Assembly (NCBI GenBank): GCA_964493785.1 | Contig: CAZBPM010000007.1 | Coordinates: 70,721-134,720, forward strand | DNA length: 64,000 nucleotides | Source of the DNA: Hyphomicrobium_A sp964493785 | GTDB taxonomy: Bacteria; Pseudomonadota; Alphaproteobacteria; Rhizobiales; Hyphomicrobiaceae | Direction: 5' to 3' | Shown here: positions 24,724 through 32,527 of the stretch, piece by piece | Position numbering within the stretch: position 1 is the stretch's first letter | How the letters are laid out: the number at the start of each line of letters is the position of its first letter | Notes under the pieces: generated by a model | What the model saw: the letters and a program-made list of their open reading frames with translations, nothing else | Databases searched by the model: none | What the model was told of the DNA's origin: nothing | Made by a program: the position numbers and the translations under genes

Positions 24724-26387
24724 CAAGCCATGACCTTGGGCTTGGCCAGCCACTCGCGGCCCTTGAGCATCGCGCGCCAGTAGATGGGCGGCAGCAGCCG
24801 CTCCTTCAGCATCCATGCGACGCGCGACGGCTTGGTGCCGTCGATCAATACGCGCGGGAAAGTCGGGCACACCTTGCCGCCATAGAGGAACTCCGCCAGC
24901 ACGATCCTACCGCGTTCGACCGTCAGCGGACACGAGCCATAGCCGTCATAGGCGCACATCTGGGGACGCAGTCCCTTCGCATGAAGAATGTTCTCGGCGA
25001 CAACCGGCGCCTGCTTGCGGGCGGCTGCAGCCGTCTTGGCGTTTGGCGTCGAGGTCGCATCGCCCAGGCCGAAGATGTTGGGGTATCGCTTGTGCCGCAG
25101 GGTGGCCGGATCGACGTCGAGCCAGCCGCCCGCATCCGCCAGCGGGCTTGCCCGCACGATGTCGGGTGCCTTCTGAGGCGGACATACATGCAGCATGTCG
25201 AATTCCGCCTCGACGGTTTGAGAGGTTCCATCGGGGCAGCTGCGCTTGAACCACGCCCGCTTCTGCGGTCCGTCGACTGCAATCAGCGTATGGTTGAACC
25301 TCAGCGCCGCACCATACTGGCGCACATAATCCATAAGCGCCGGCACGTATTCCGGCACGCCGAACAGAACGCCGCCCGCGTTGAAGAAGCTGACGTCGAT
25401 GTCCTTGAGTCGGCCGCTGCGATACCAATGGTCGGCCGACAGATACATCGCCTTTTGCGGCGCGCCGGCACACTTGATCGGCATCGGCGGCTGGGTGAAC
25501 AGCGCGCTGCCTTCGCGCAGCGAGCGCACGAGCTCCCACGTGTAGGGCGCCAGATCGTAGCGGTAGTTGGAAGTGACGCCGTTCTTGCCGAGCGTCTCGG
25601 GCAATCCTTCAACGCCGCCCCAGTCCAGCTTGATGCCGGGGCACACGACCAGATGATCGTAGCGAATGGCGCGGCAGCCTTCGATAATGACGCTGTCATG
25701 CTCGGGGTCGAACCCAGCCACCGCCGCCTTGATCCACGTGACGTTGCCGGGCAGCACCGCGCCCATCGGCTTCGCTGTCGACTCCGCCGAGAAGATGCCG
25801 GCACCGACCATGGTCCAGCCCGGCTGATAGTAATGCGTGTCCGCAGGGTCGATCACCGCGATGTCGAGATCGGGCTTGCGGCGGAGCAGGCTCGCGGCCG
25901 CTGCTGCTCCCGCGGCGCCCCCACCGACGATGACGATGTCGTGGCTTGCCGCCGGCTTGTCGACGTCGACCGCCCCGCCACGCGCGATCCGGCTCATCAC
26001 GCCGGTCACGTCAAATCCGGCGTCGCGCGCCGCCGCGACGATTGTGTCTGCGGACGACTTCCCCGCCTGCGCCATTGCCCAAAGCGTAGCCGAACGCGTG
26101 CCGGAGCGGCAATAGGCCAGGACCGGCATCGGCAGTTCAGCCAGCGCAGTCGCAAACGCTACGGCGTCATCATCGGAGACCTTGCCGGCGGTGACCGGGA
26201 TATACCGGGCTTGCAGCCCCGCGGCTTCTGCGGCTTGGGCGATCTCGACGAAGCCCGGCTGATCTGCGCCCTCTCCGTCGGGCCTGTTGCAGATGATCGA
26301 CTTGAAGCCCTGTTTGGCCAGATCCGCCACCGCGTGCGGCGCGATCTGCGGCGCAACCGAAACATCGTCCGAGAGCTTCTTGGTCAT
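24723..26387 (-). CDS. Fusion of phosphatase/rhodanese-loop domain and sulfide:quinone oxidoreductase
   Basis: A 554-residue fusion. Residues 1-135 are a DUF442/Blh-phosphatase-like domain with active loop C93-RSGT-R98; that loop is one residue shorter than the classical CX5R of tyrosine phosphatases and equals a rhodanese loop, so persulfide transfer is as plausible as phosphatase activity. From about residue 148 (HDIVIVGGGAAGAAAA, FAD Rossmann) it is a mitochondrial-type SQR, with the redox cysteines expected in PIKCAGAPQK and YGSCPL. SQR oxidises sulfide to sulfane sulfur and reduces quinone. The upstream gene encodes persulfide dioxygenase and the downstream gene a TauE exporter, giving a complete detoxification line. 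Confidence 0.88.
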   Translation of the reverse strand: MTKKLSDDVSVAPQIAPHAVADLAKQGFKSIICNRPDGEGADQPGFVEIAQAAEAAGLQARYIPVTAGKVSDDDAVAFATALAELPMPVLAYCRSGTRSATLWAMAQAGKSSADTIVAAARDAGFDVTGVMSRIARGGAVDVDKPAASHDIVIVGGGAAGAAAAASLLRRKPDLDIAVIDPADTHYYQPGWTMVGAGIFSAESTAKPMGAVLPGNVTWIKAAVAGFDPEHDSVIIEGCRAIRYDHLVVCPGIKLDWGGVEGLPETLGKNGVTSNYRYDLAPYTWELVRSLREGSALFTQPPMPIKCAGAPQKAMYLSADHWYRSGRLKDIDVSFFNAGGVLFGVPEYVPALMDYVRQYGAALRFNHTLIAVDGPQKRAWFKRSCPDGTSQTVEAEFDMLHVCPPQKAPDIVRASPLADAGGWLDVDPATLRHKRYPNIFGLGDATSTPNAKTAAAARKQAPVVAENILHAKGLRPQMCAYDGYGSCPLTVERGRIVLAEFLYGGKVCPTFPRVLIDGTKPSRVAWMLKERLLPPIYWRAMLKGREWLAKPKVMA

Positions 26388-26504
26388 ACGTCTTCCTACG
26401 GCTTTCAGCGGAGGCTGACGCGGACAGGGCGCCCCGAGCCTCCGTTATCTTGAACGGCGGGGCCGGTATACCGTGAGCCGCGGCTAAGCCAATTTGGCCG
26501 CCCT

Positions 26505-27395
26505 CTAGAGCTCGTTGATCGGCACCTTGAGGTGACGCTTTCCGCTTTCGTCGGGCTCGGGGAGATTGCCGCCGCGCATGTTGACCTGGATCGAGGGTAT
26601 GATGAGCTTCGGCAGGTCCAGCGTCTTGTCGCGCGCCTCCCGCACCGCAGCAAATTCGTCCTCGGTGACGCCATCGCGCACGTGGATGTTGTGCTCCCGC
26701 TCTTCGGCCACCGTCGTCTCCCATTTGATCTCGCGACCGTTGGGTCCGTAGTCGTGGCACATGAAAAGCCGCATCTCGCCGGGAAGCTCGAGCACGCGCT
26801 TGATCGAGCGGAACAGCGCGCGTGCGTCTCCGCCCGGGAAGTCGGCGCGAGCAGTGCCGGCGTCGGGCATGAACAGCGTGTCGCCGACGAAAGCGGCATC
26901 GCCGATGACGTGCGTCATGCACGCCGGCGTGTGGCCTGGTGTCAGCATCGCGAACCCCGTCATCGAGCCGATCCGATACGTGTCGCCATCCTTGAACAGC
27001 CGGTCGAACTGGCTACCGTCACGCTGGAATTCGGTACCCTCGTTGAAGATCTTGCCGAACATCTCCTGCACGATCGTGATGTTCTCGCCGATGCCGAGCT
27101 TGCCGCCGACCTTGCCCTGGATGTACGGCGCGGCGGAGAGGTGATCGGCGTGTACGTGCGTCTCGATCAGCCATTCGACTTTGAGATCGTTCTTCTGCAC
27201 GAAGTCGATGATCTTATCGGCCGAGTCGTAGGCGATGCGGCCGGCTGCGTAGTCGATGTCCATCACGCTGTCTATGATGGCGCACGCGTTCGATTTCGGA
27301 TCTTTCACCACATAGCTGATCGTGTTCGTCGGCTCGTCGAAAAACGACGTCACTTCCGGCTTCACGCCAAGATCTACAGCATGAGGGATTGTCAT
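26505..27395 (-). CDS. Persulfide dioxygenase-like MBL-fold protein (ETHE1/Blh type)
   Basis: A 296-residue metallo-beta-lactamase-fold protein. The metal motif is T79-HVHADH-85, with further ligands expected in LTPGHTPACMTHV and FVGDTLF. The pattern YVVKDPKSNACAIIDSVMDID and the C-terminal extension match the Blh/persulfide dioxygenase group, which oxidises glutathione persulfide to sulfite. Start ATG 27395 overlaps the upstream stop (ATGA) and has GGAGG 6 bases before it. It is cotranscribed with the split YeeE/YedE genes and SQR fusion. Confidence 0.87.
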   Translation of the reverse strand: MTIPHAVDLGVKPEVTSFFDEPTNTISYVVKDPKSNACAIIDSVMDIDYAAGRIAYDSADKIIDFVQKNDLKVEWLIETHVHADHLSAAPYIQGKVGGKLGIGENITIVQEMFGKIFNEGTEFQRDGSQFDRLFKDGDTYRIGSMTGFAMLTPGHTPACMTHVIGDAAFVGDTLFMPDAGTARADFPGGDARALFRSIKRVLELPGEMRLFMCHDYGPNGREIKWETTVAEEREHNIHVRDGVTEDEFAAVREARDKTLDLPKLIIPSIQVNMRGGNLPEPDESGKRHLKVPINEL

Positions 27396-27850
27396 TGACC
27401 GCCTCCTTTTGGCGCCGCTTGTGCAGGCGCCGCATTTTCTGACAGGGTGTCGATGCCGCGCGCCAGCCCCATGCCGCCCAGCATCGCTACCACGAAAACT
27501 AACGCCTCGCCCGACCCCGTAGCCAGCGCCGAAACGGCCGGGCCCGGACAGAAGCCGACGAGACCCCAACCGACACCGAACAGCGCCGCGCCACCGAGCA
27601 GGCGCGCATCGACATCGGTTGCTGTGGGCAGTTGAAACGAGCCACCCAGCAGAGGTGACTTTCGGCGGAACGCGAGCCCGTATCCTATCGCCGTCGTCAA
27701 CACCGCCGCTGCCATCGTGAAGGCGAGGCTCGGATCCCAAGTGCCGGCGAAGTCGAGAAAGCCGAGTACCTTCGCTGGATTGACGAGCCCGGACACGATG
27801 AGGCCGAAGCCGAAAAGAAGACCCGACGTTAGCATCACCGCTATCTGCAT
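27392..27850 (-). CDS. YeeE/YedE half-protein (DUF395), second half
   Basis: A 152-residue membrane protein with about four helices. It contains GFGLIVSGLVNPAKVLGFLDFAGTWDPSLAF, the family's hallmark region, and GWGLVGFCPGPAVSAL with the conserved cysteine. YeeE/YedE proteins import thiosulfate or related sulfur; in many proteobacteria the transporter is split into two small genes, as here. Start ATG 27850 has GGAGG upstream; the ORF before it is non-coding. It lies one base after the first-half gene. Confidence 0.87.
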   Translation of the reverse strand: MQIAVMLTSGLLFGFGLIVSGLVNPAKVLGFLDFAGTWDPSLAFTMAAAVLTTAIGYGLAFRRKSPLLGGSFQLPTATDVDARLLGGAALFGVGWGLVGFCPGPAVSALATGSGEALVFVVAMLGGMGLARGIDTLSENAAPAQAAPKGGGQ

Positions 27851-27851
27851 A

Positions 27852-28274
27852 TCAGCCTCCGAGTACATGACGCATGACGAGAACGGTCGCAGCCCCGGTT
27901 GCCATGAACGTGGCCGTTGCCGCGATTGAGCGCGCCGAAAAGCGCGCGGTGCCGCAAACACCGTGCCCGCTCGTGCACCCGCCGCCGCGAACAGCGCCGA
28001 AGCCGACCAGGACGCCCGCCGCCACGAGCAGCGGAACGTTCTTCGTCACCTCGATGCCAACGGGAGATCCCGTTGTCGCCACATAAAGCGCCGGCGCCGC
28101 CAGAAGCCCGGCCACGAACGACAGCCGGGCCGGCATTTGATGGTCCGAGTAGGGCGGCAGCAGCCGCGACACGATTCCGCTGACGCCGGCGACCCTGCCG
28201 CTGCCTGCGATCGCCAGAACCGCCGCGAGACCGATCAGCACGCCCCCGGCCACCGCTTGAGCAATTGTCAGCAC
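27852..28274 (-). CDS. YeeE/YedE half-protein (DUF395), first half
   Basis: A 140-residue membrane protein with about four helices. The motif GFGAVRGGGCTSGHGVCG contains the cysteines that pass the sulfur substrate along in YeeE. The start is GTG at 28274, overlapping the end of the DUF2892 gene by seven bases, so translation is coupled. It probably pairs with the second half encoded one base downstream to form the complete channel. Confidence 0.87.
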   Translation of the reverse strand: MLTIAQAVAGGVLIGLAAVLAIAGSGRVAGVSGIVSRLLPPYSDHQMPARLSFVAGLLAAPALYVATTGSPVGIEVTKNVPLLVAAGVLVGFGAVRGGGCTSGHGVCGTARFSARSIAATATFMATGAATVLVMRHVLGG

Positions 28275-28483
28275 GGATCACCACCCCGCTGGCTGTTGCC
28301 GAGGCCGCATGTGTTGAACCCGGCAATTCCATAAGCCGGGCAGAAACGCGCAAGCCCGGTGATCAGTGGCACGAGGCCGACGAGACCCCACAGTGTCTGC
28401 GGACCGACAAAGACGAGGCTGAGCAAAAGCACACCGACGGCAATCCTGATGCCGCGATCCCATGCACCGACATTCCTGGACAT
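28268..28483 (-). CDS. DUF2892 (YgaP transmembrane-like) protein
   Basis: A 71-residue protein beginning MSRNVGAWDRGIRIAVGVLLL, the DUF2892 signature, followed by a second helix and RFCPAYGIAGFNTCG with two cysteines. DUF2892 is the membrane part of rhodanese YgaP and often accompanies sulfur genes. GGAGG lies about 6 bases before ATG 28483. It is the first gene of the sulfide operon running down to 23929. Confidence 0.85.
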   Translation of the reverse strand: MSRNVGAWDRGIRIAVGVLLLSLVFVGPQTLWGLVGLVPLITGLARFCPAYGIAGFNTCGLGNSQRGGDPC

Positions 28484-28519
28484 AAGGCACCTCCCTGTTT
28501 GTGTGGAGGTGATAGACCG

Positions 28520-28533
28520 CCGACCCCCATCAG
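28520..28533 (-). promoter_or_regulatory. FNR-like box upstream of the sulfide operon
   Basis: CCGACCCCCATCAG, read on the minus strand CTGAT-GGGG-GTCGG. It shares the 12-base string CTGATGGGGGTC with the site at 23919-23932 and lies 37-50 bases upstream of the operon's first start codon, within promoter range. Confidence 0.5.
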
Positions 28534-28536
28534 GTC

Positions 28537-28551
28537 TGTGACCTAGTCACA
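28537..28551. promoter_or_regulatory. TGTGAC/GTCACA inverted repeat in the sulfide promoter
   Basis: TGTGAC-CTA-GTCACA, perfect 6-base arms with a 3-base spacer. It is adjacent to the FNR-like box. The TGTGA...TCACA core resembles a CRP site but the spacing is five instead of six bases. Confidence 0.4.
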
Positions 28552-28558
28552 CTGTCGG

Positions 28559-29224
28559 CTATGGCGCCGTCGCGAGGTGCCGCAGTTCCTCCGGCCGGGC
28601 GATGTCGATTGCGCCCCGAGATGTCGAGATCCAGCCGCGGCGCTGGAACTCGTTAAGCTGTCGGCTGATGACTTCACGCGCCGTCCCGAGTTCTGCCGCA
28701 AGCTGCTGATGCGTCAGGTCGATATGCCCTTGTGGGTTCGCCCTCTCCAGCAGCCGCTGTGCAAGCCGCACGTCGACGCGCGAGAACGCCACTTCCTCGA
28801 TGACGCGAAAGAGGTCGGTAACGCGGTGGCTAAAGGCGGTGAAGACGAATCGGCGGAAATCGGTCGACCTGGCGATCAGGTCGTCGAACGTCGCGCGCGG
28901 TATGGCCACGGCCTCGACATTGGTCTCGGCGATCGCCTCGGCCTGATAGTCCTCATAGCCCAAGAGGCAAGCGGTCGTAAGCGCGCAACTTTCGCCTGCA
29001 GACACGCGATAGAGCACGATCTCGCGCCCTGTGTCCGAGACCTGTTGCACGCGAACCGTTCCCCGGATCAACAGTATGAATGCGTCGGGAGCCTGCCCCG
29101 GCCCAAAGATGCGCGTTCCCATCGGCAGGTGCACGACGCGACTTGCGCCGACGAGATGGTCGACAATTTCCGGCGGCAGTTTCTGAAGGCCGGGGAAATT
29201 CGAGGTCCAGTTTTCTGGGTGCAT
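28559..29224 (-). CDS. Crp/Fnr-family regulator of the sulfide module
   Basis: A 221-residue regulator with an N-terminal cyclic-nucleotide-type beta-roll (THIFGPGQAPDAFILLIRGTVRV-like region) and C-terminal winged helix. The recognition helix reads TAREVISRQLNEF, retaining the E..SR triad used by FNR to read TGA/TCA half-sites rather than CRP's RE..R. There is no FNR cysteine cluster; one cysteine lies in ESCALTTACLLGYED, near a region where similar regulators sense reactive species. Start could be ATG 29224 or 29254. FNR-like sites occur in its own promoter and that of the sulfide operon, suggesting autoregulation and local control. Confidence 0.83.
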   Translation of the reverse strand: MHPENWTSNFPGLQKLPPEIVDHLVGASRVVHLPMGTRIFGPGQAPDAFILLIRGTVRVQQVSDTGREIVLYRVSAGESCALTTACLLGYEDYQAEAIAETNVEAVAIPRATFDDLIARSTDFRRFVFTAFSHRVTDLFRVIEEVAFSRVDVRLAQRLLERANPQGHIDLTHQQLAAELGTAREVISRQLNEFQRRGWISTSRGAIDIARPEELRHLATAP

Positions 29225-29262
29225 GGCGCCGCCGCGTCGTTGAGGCAGCACCATACGCGTCG

Positions 29263-29278
29263 CTGACCCCCGTGTCAG
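29263..29278 (-). promoter_or_regulatory. FNR-like palindrome upstream of the Crp/Fnr gene
   Basis: CTGAC-CCCCGT-GTCAG, perfect 5-base arms with a 6-base spacer, lying 39-54 bases upstream of ATG 29224. It resembles the boxes at 23919 and 28520 with a longer spacer. Confidence 0.4.
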
Positions 29279-29303
29279 CTTTCGCGCCCCGGCAGACCTG
29301 CGC

Positions 29304-30002
29304 CTACCCGGGAAAGCAGAACGCCATGATCTGCTTCATTGGCGCGAACAGCGAGATTGCAGCGATCGAGACCAGCGAAAGGCCGATGACCGTGCGTGCG
29401 CCGCGCCGGTCGGCCCACCCTTTCAGCGACGCCACTCCGAACGCCGTCGCGGTCACCGACGGCAATGTTCCAAGCCCGAAGCCGAGCATGATCATCGCGC
29501 CCTGCTGCATCGTTCCGCTCATCATGGCAAAGAACAGCGTAGCGAACACCATGCCGCACGGCAGGAGTCCCCAGAGCAGTCCGGTCGAAAAGACCCACGC
29601 CCAATAGCTCGGCGCTGGGGACAGGCGTATGCGCACCAGCCGCTCGGTGATGAAACGCGTGACGCCATCGAGCGCCGACGGCGAAGGCGCAAGTCCTGCA
29701 ACCGAAAGGCCGATCCACATCAGCGTGGCACCCGCGGCCCAACGCATGACGTTGTAAGCGATCTCGCGATCAAGGCCTGCATAGATCGTCGTGCCGAATA
29801 GCCCGACGAGCGCACCCGCGAGCACATAAGCGCTAATACGGCCCGCCTGGGCGACCAGCAGCGTCGGCAAGGGGGAATGCGCCGAGCCCTGCGGCGCGAG
29901 CGCGAGCACCAGTCCGGATGCGATCGGCCCACACATCCCCGCGCAGTGCAGGCTGGCCGCCAGTCCGGCCAGCAGTCCGGCGAGGAATGTAAGCTCCGAC
30001 AT
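29304..30002 (-). CDS. DsbD_2/TauE-like membrane protein of the cbb3 assembly region
   Basis: A 232-residue six-helix protein with the motif ASLHCAGMCGPIASGL near residue 20, and a second conserved LLPCGMVFATLFFAMMSG. This HCxxMCGP family, often labelled sulfite exporter, is regularly found beside ccoGHIS and is thought to help metal or thiol handling during oxidase assembly. The real start is ATG 30002; the long frame upstream runs over the neighbouring gene. It is downstream of the 125-residue hypothetical gene. Confidence 0.82.
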   Translation of the reverse strand: MSELTFLAGLLAGLAASLHCAGMCGPIASGLVLALAPQGSAHSPLPTLLVAQAGRISAYVLAGALVGLFGTTIYAGLDREIAYNVMRWAAGATLMWIGLSVAGLAPSPSALDGVTRFITERLVRIRLSPAPSYWAWVFSTGLLWGLLPCGMVFATLFFAMMSGTMQQGAMIMLGFGLGTLPSVTATAFGVASLKGWADRRGARTVIGLSLVSIAAISLFAPMKQIMAFCFPG

Positions 30003-30034
30003 GTTCGCAACCGCGGTAAGCGATGCCGCCTCTT

Positions 30035-30412
30035 TTAGTCGAGATCGCTGAGCGGCGGGTTGCTGAGCGCAATCGCGGGGATCAGCCCCAGCATGACCGG
30101 AACGAGCGCGAGCGCAAGATAGAAGGCGACTGAGAAGCCCCAGATGATCGTGCCGAGGATCGCGCAGATGAGGAAAACCGCCACCCCAGCTGCGAGGATG
30201 TTGGCCTGCGCCCAGGCGGGAATGATGCGCCAAAGCACCGGGGCATAGGGAAGGGCGCCCATAACCAGCGCTCCGATCACTGCGGTCCACGGCCCGATGG
30301 TCAGCAGGGCGATGGTGCCGGTCATGCACGAGTTCATGATCGCCAGAGCCATCCGCGCGCGCCTGCGCTCCGGCGTCTCCTCGATGTACGCGGCGACATT
30401 AGCCTCGCTCAT
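30035..30412 (-). CDS. Hypothetical membrane protein in the cbb3 assembly region
   Basis: A 125-residue protein with a short charged N-terminus (EETPERRRARMALAIMNSCMTG) and three predicted helices with many Ile, Ala and Gly residues. It is not recognised by family. Its start at ATG 30412 overlaps the end of ccoS by 14 bases, so it belongs to the assembly operon. A role in oxidase assembly is inferred from position only. Confidence 0.7.
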   Translation of the reverse strand: MSEANVAAYIEETPERRRARMALAIMNSCMTGTIALLTIGPWTAVIGALVMGALPYAPVLWRIIPAWAQANILAAGVAVFLICAILGTIIWGFSVAFYLALALVPVMLGLIPAIALSNPPLSDLD

Positions 30413-30569
30413 TGGTCTCGGTCTCCACGGGTTCGTCGTCCAAGAGGATGCGCGCCGCTGCGCCGTCCAGATCGTCGTACTGGCCTGTGCGGAGTGTCCA
30501 CAGGAAGGCCAAGAGGTAGAAGAAGCCGAGCGCCAGAGCGATCGGGATAAGAACCAGCAGGCTATCCAT
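30399..30569 (-). CDS. ccoS: cbb3-type cytochrome oxidase assembly protein CcoS
   Basis: A 56-residue protein, too short for many gene finders. It begins with one membrane helix (MDSLLVLIPIALALGFFYLL) and continues AFLWTLRTGQYDDLDG, then ARILLDDEP, the exact family pattern (WxxRxGQFDDLxG, RILxDD). GGAAGGAGCG precedes ATG 30569. CcoS is needed for heme and copper maturation of cbb3 oxidase. It starts 15 bases after the end of ccoH, where most genomes have the copper-ATPase gene ccoI. Confidence 0.92.
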   Translation of the reverse strand: MDSLLVLIPIALALGFFYLLAFLWTLRTGQYDDLDGAAARILLDDEPVETETNERG

Positions 30570-30584
30570 GGGTTCGCTCCTTCC

Positions 30585-31079
30585 TCACTTCGGCTCGATG
30601 AAGATTTCGCGCTTGCGCTCGATGCTGCCGCCGTCGCCCTCGATCGCGATGCGCAGAAACCAGCGCCCCGGCGTATCGACCTGCAGCCGCCCTTCGGCAT
30701 TCCCGTCAATCAGCCGGCTGAAAGTGATTGCTACTGGCGTGCGCCCGCCGTTCTCCGCGGTTCCGGAAACCCGCACCGCGCTCAACTCCGCGCCTTTGGC
30801 ATCGCGCGCCGCGACTTTCACGATGCCGTTGAGGTGCCCCTCCTGCGCAAACCCAACGGAGACGCGCCAGCCCAGGTCGCGATCCTTCTGCCGTGCCTGG
30901 AGCGTCTCGTTGTAGCCAAGGCCCCTCCGATAGGGATCGGCTTCCGACAGGCCGGTGAAACTGTTGACGGCCAGCGTAATCAGCACGATTTCGACGCATG
31001 TCAGGAAGATGAAAAACGCCACGAACGATGCTGGGATCCAGCGATCGTTGCGGAAGATGTAGGTCTTCGAGCCGTTCAT
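30585..31079 (-). CDS. ccoH: cbb3 oxidase maturation protein CcoH/FixH
   Basis: A 164-residue protein with one N-terminal membrane helix (PASFVAFFIFLTCVEIVLITLAV) and a periplasmic immunoglobulin-like domain. The segment ADPYRRGLGYNETLQARQKDRDLGWRV is typical of FixH, as is the C-terminal beta-rich TPGRWFLRIAIEGDGG. It contacts CcoN during assembly and stays associated with the mature oxidase. Start ATG 31079 overlaps the ccoG stop as ATGA. Confidence 0.9.
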   Translation of the reverse strand: MNGSKTYIFRNDRWIPASFVAFFIFLTCVEIVLITLAVNSFTGLSEADPYRRGLGYNETLQARQKDRDLGWRVSVGFAQEGHLNGIVKVAARDAKGAELSAVRVSGTAENGGRTPVAITFSRLIDGNAEGRLQVDTPGRWFLRIAIEGDGGSIERKREIFIEPK

Positions 31080-32527
31080 CGCGTGCCCTCCGGACCCCAG
31101 AAATAGGTCTCGAAACGTGCCAGCGGCACATTCGCCGTCGTATCGGTCAGCACCAGGGTGACCGGCACGCGCCCAGGAGGTGCGTCGACCCTAGGCACGG
31201 TGACCATCACCCGCTCGGATACGGACCGGCGGTGTCCGGACGTGAATGCCGCTTCCGCGAAATCATTCGTCGACAAGTGTATGGCAGCGCCGGGCAGTCC
31301 CTCAACGCTGACGCCCACCTTGGAGATGTCACCGCCGCGATGGGCAAAGCGCAGCGTGTAGTCGTTGCGGATGCTGCCATCAGAGAGCTTCACGAACGGC
31401 GGCTGCCGTTGATGTTCGAGCAGCGCATCCACATTGCTGCGGTTGGCAATAGCCCATGCCATCGCCGACCCCGAGACGAGCATCACCGACGCGAACATCA
31501 GCGGCTTGACGCGCAGCAGCCGAGGCCGCGCCTGCTGGCTCGGCGGCACCAGCGCTGCATCGTCAGTGCTGAGCTTGATCAGGCCGTGCGGACGCCCGAC
31601 GCGGTCCATCACCGTATTGCACGCATCGATGCACAGCCCGCATCCGATGCATCCGAGCTGCAACCCGTCGCGAATATCGATCCGCGTCGGACAGCTCCTC
31701 ACGCACTTTCCGCAGTCGACGCAATCGCCGCGATAGCCGACGCTGTCCGACAGCAGGTTCCGCGCCGGGACGGGGCCTTGTTCGAAGAGCTCGATCAGCG
31801 CCGGACGCAGCGGCACGCGCGCACGGGCGCGCGGCTCGCCGCGCCATTTCTGATAGGTGACCGAGAGAGTGTCGGAATCGAGCAGCGCGCTCTGGAAGCG
31901 CGGCCACGGACACATGTGCAGGCAGATGTTCTCGCGCGTGTGCGCCGCGAACATATACGTCGTGAAGGTCAGCACGCCGACCGTCACGTAGGCGGCGACG
32001 GGCGACTCACCGCTGGCGAGCAGCGGGCCTAGCGTGGTGATGTCGATGAACAGCCCGGCGAACGTGAAGGCCGTGAACGTGGCGACGAGCACATGCAGCG
32101 TGGACTTGATCCACTGTCCTGCCGCGCTGTCGCGTCCCAAGCGCTTATCGACCATGCGGTCGATGGCGAAGAACATGTCGGTCCAGACAGTCTGCGGGCA
32201 GGTGAAGCCGCACCAAACGCGTCCGAATAGCGCCGTGACGAAGAACAGTGCCGCGGCCGAGAAGATCAGCAGTCCCAGCAGCAACGGCAGGTCCGGCGGC
32301 CAAAACTCGTTTCCGAAAAGGAAGAAGCGGCGGGCAGGAATATCGATGATGACGGCCTGAGACCACTCGCCCCCGCGCGGCCAGCGCAGCCAGGGTGTGA
32401 TGAAGTAAAGCCCGAGCAGTAAAGAAGTCAGTAGCGTCTTGGTACGGCGGAATTTGCCCGAGGCGGCGTGCGGCGTTCCCTGAGGGAGCGTACGCTGTGT
32501 CGGCTGCAGCACCGCCTGTGAATGCAT
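31076..32527 (-). CDS. ccoG: cbb3 oxidase accessory ferredoxin-like protein CcoG/FixG
   Basis: A 483-residue membrane ferredoxin. Five helices surround the motif VWCGFTCPQTVWTDMF; two 4Fe-4S motifs follow, CVDCGKCVRSCP and CIGCGLCIDACN, then a C-terminal Ig-like domain. CcoG reduces Cu(II) to Cu(I) for cbb3 assembly. ATG 32527 shares one base with the ccoP stop (TGATG) and has GGAGAGAAG upstream; a GTG one codon earlier is the alternative. Confidence 0.94.
   Translation of the reverse strand: MHSQAVLQPTQRTLPQGTPHAASGKFRRTKTLLTSLLLGLYFITPWLRWPRGGEWSQAVIIDIPARRFFLFGNEFWPPDLPLLLGLLIFSAAALFFVTALFGRVWCGFTCPQTVWTDMFFAIDRMVDKRLGRDSAAGQWIKSTLHVLVATFTAFTFAGLFIDITTLGPLLASGESPVAAYVTVGVLTFTTYMFAAHTRENICLHMCPWPRFQSALLDSDTLSVTYQKWRGEPRARARVPLRPALIELFEQGPVPARNLLSDSVGYRGDCVDCGKCVRSCPTRIDIRDGLQLGCIGCGLCIDACNTVMDRVGRPHGLIKLSTDDAALVPPSQQARPRLLRVKPLMFASVMLVSGSAMAWAIANRSNVDALLEHQRQPPFVKLSDGSIRNDYTLRFAHRGGDISKVGVSVEGLPGAAIHLSTNDFAEAAFTSGHRRSVSERVMVTVPRVDAPPGRVPVTLVLTDTTANVPLARFETYFWGPEGTR

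Noticed and set aside
24717..26453. 578-codon plus-strand frame opposite the SQR fusion
   Set aside because: Arginine/histidine-rich shadow; the SQR gene on the minus strand is unambiguous.
29034..29224. Iron-sulfur FNR cluster in the sulfide-module regulator
   Set aside because: The N-terminal cysteines that hold the FNR cluster are missing; only isolated cysteines occur.
30569..30585. Remnant or frameshifted ccoI between ccoH and ccoS
   Set aside because: Only 15 bases lie between the two genes, so no remnant of a copper ATPase can be present here.
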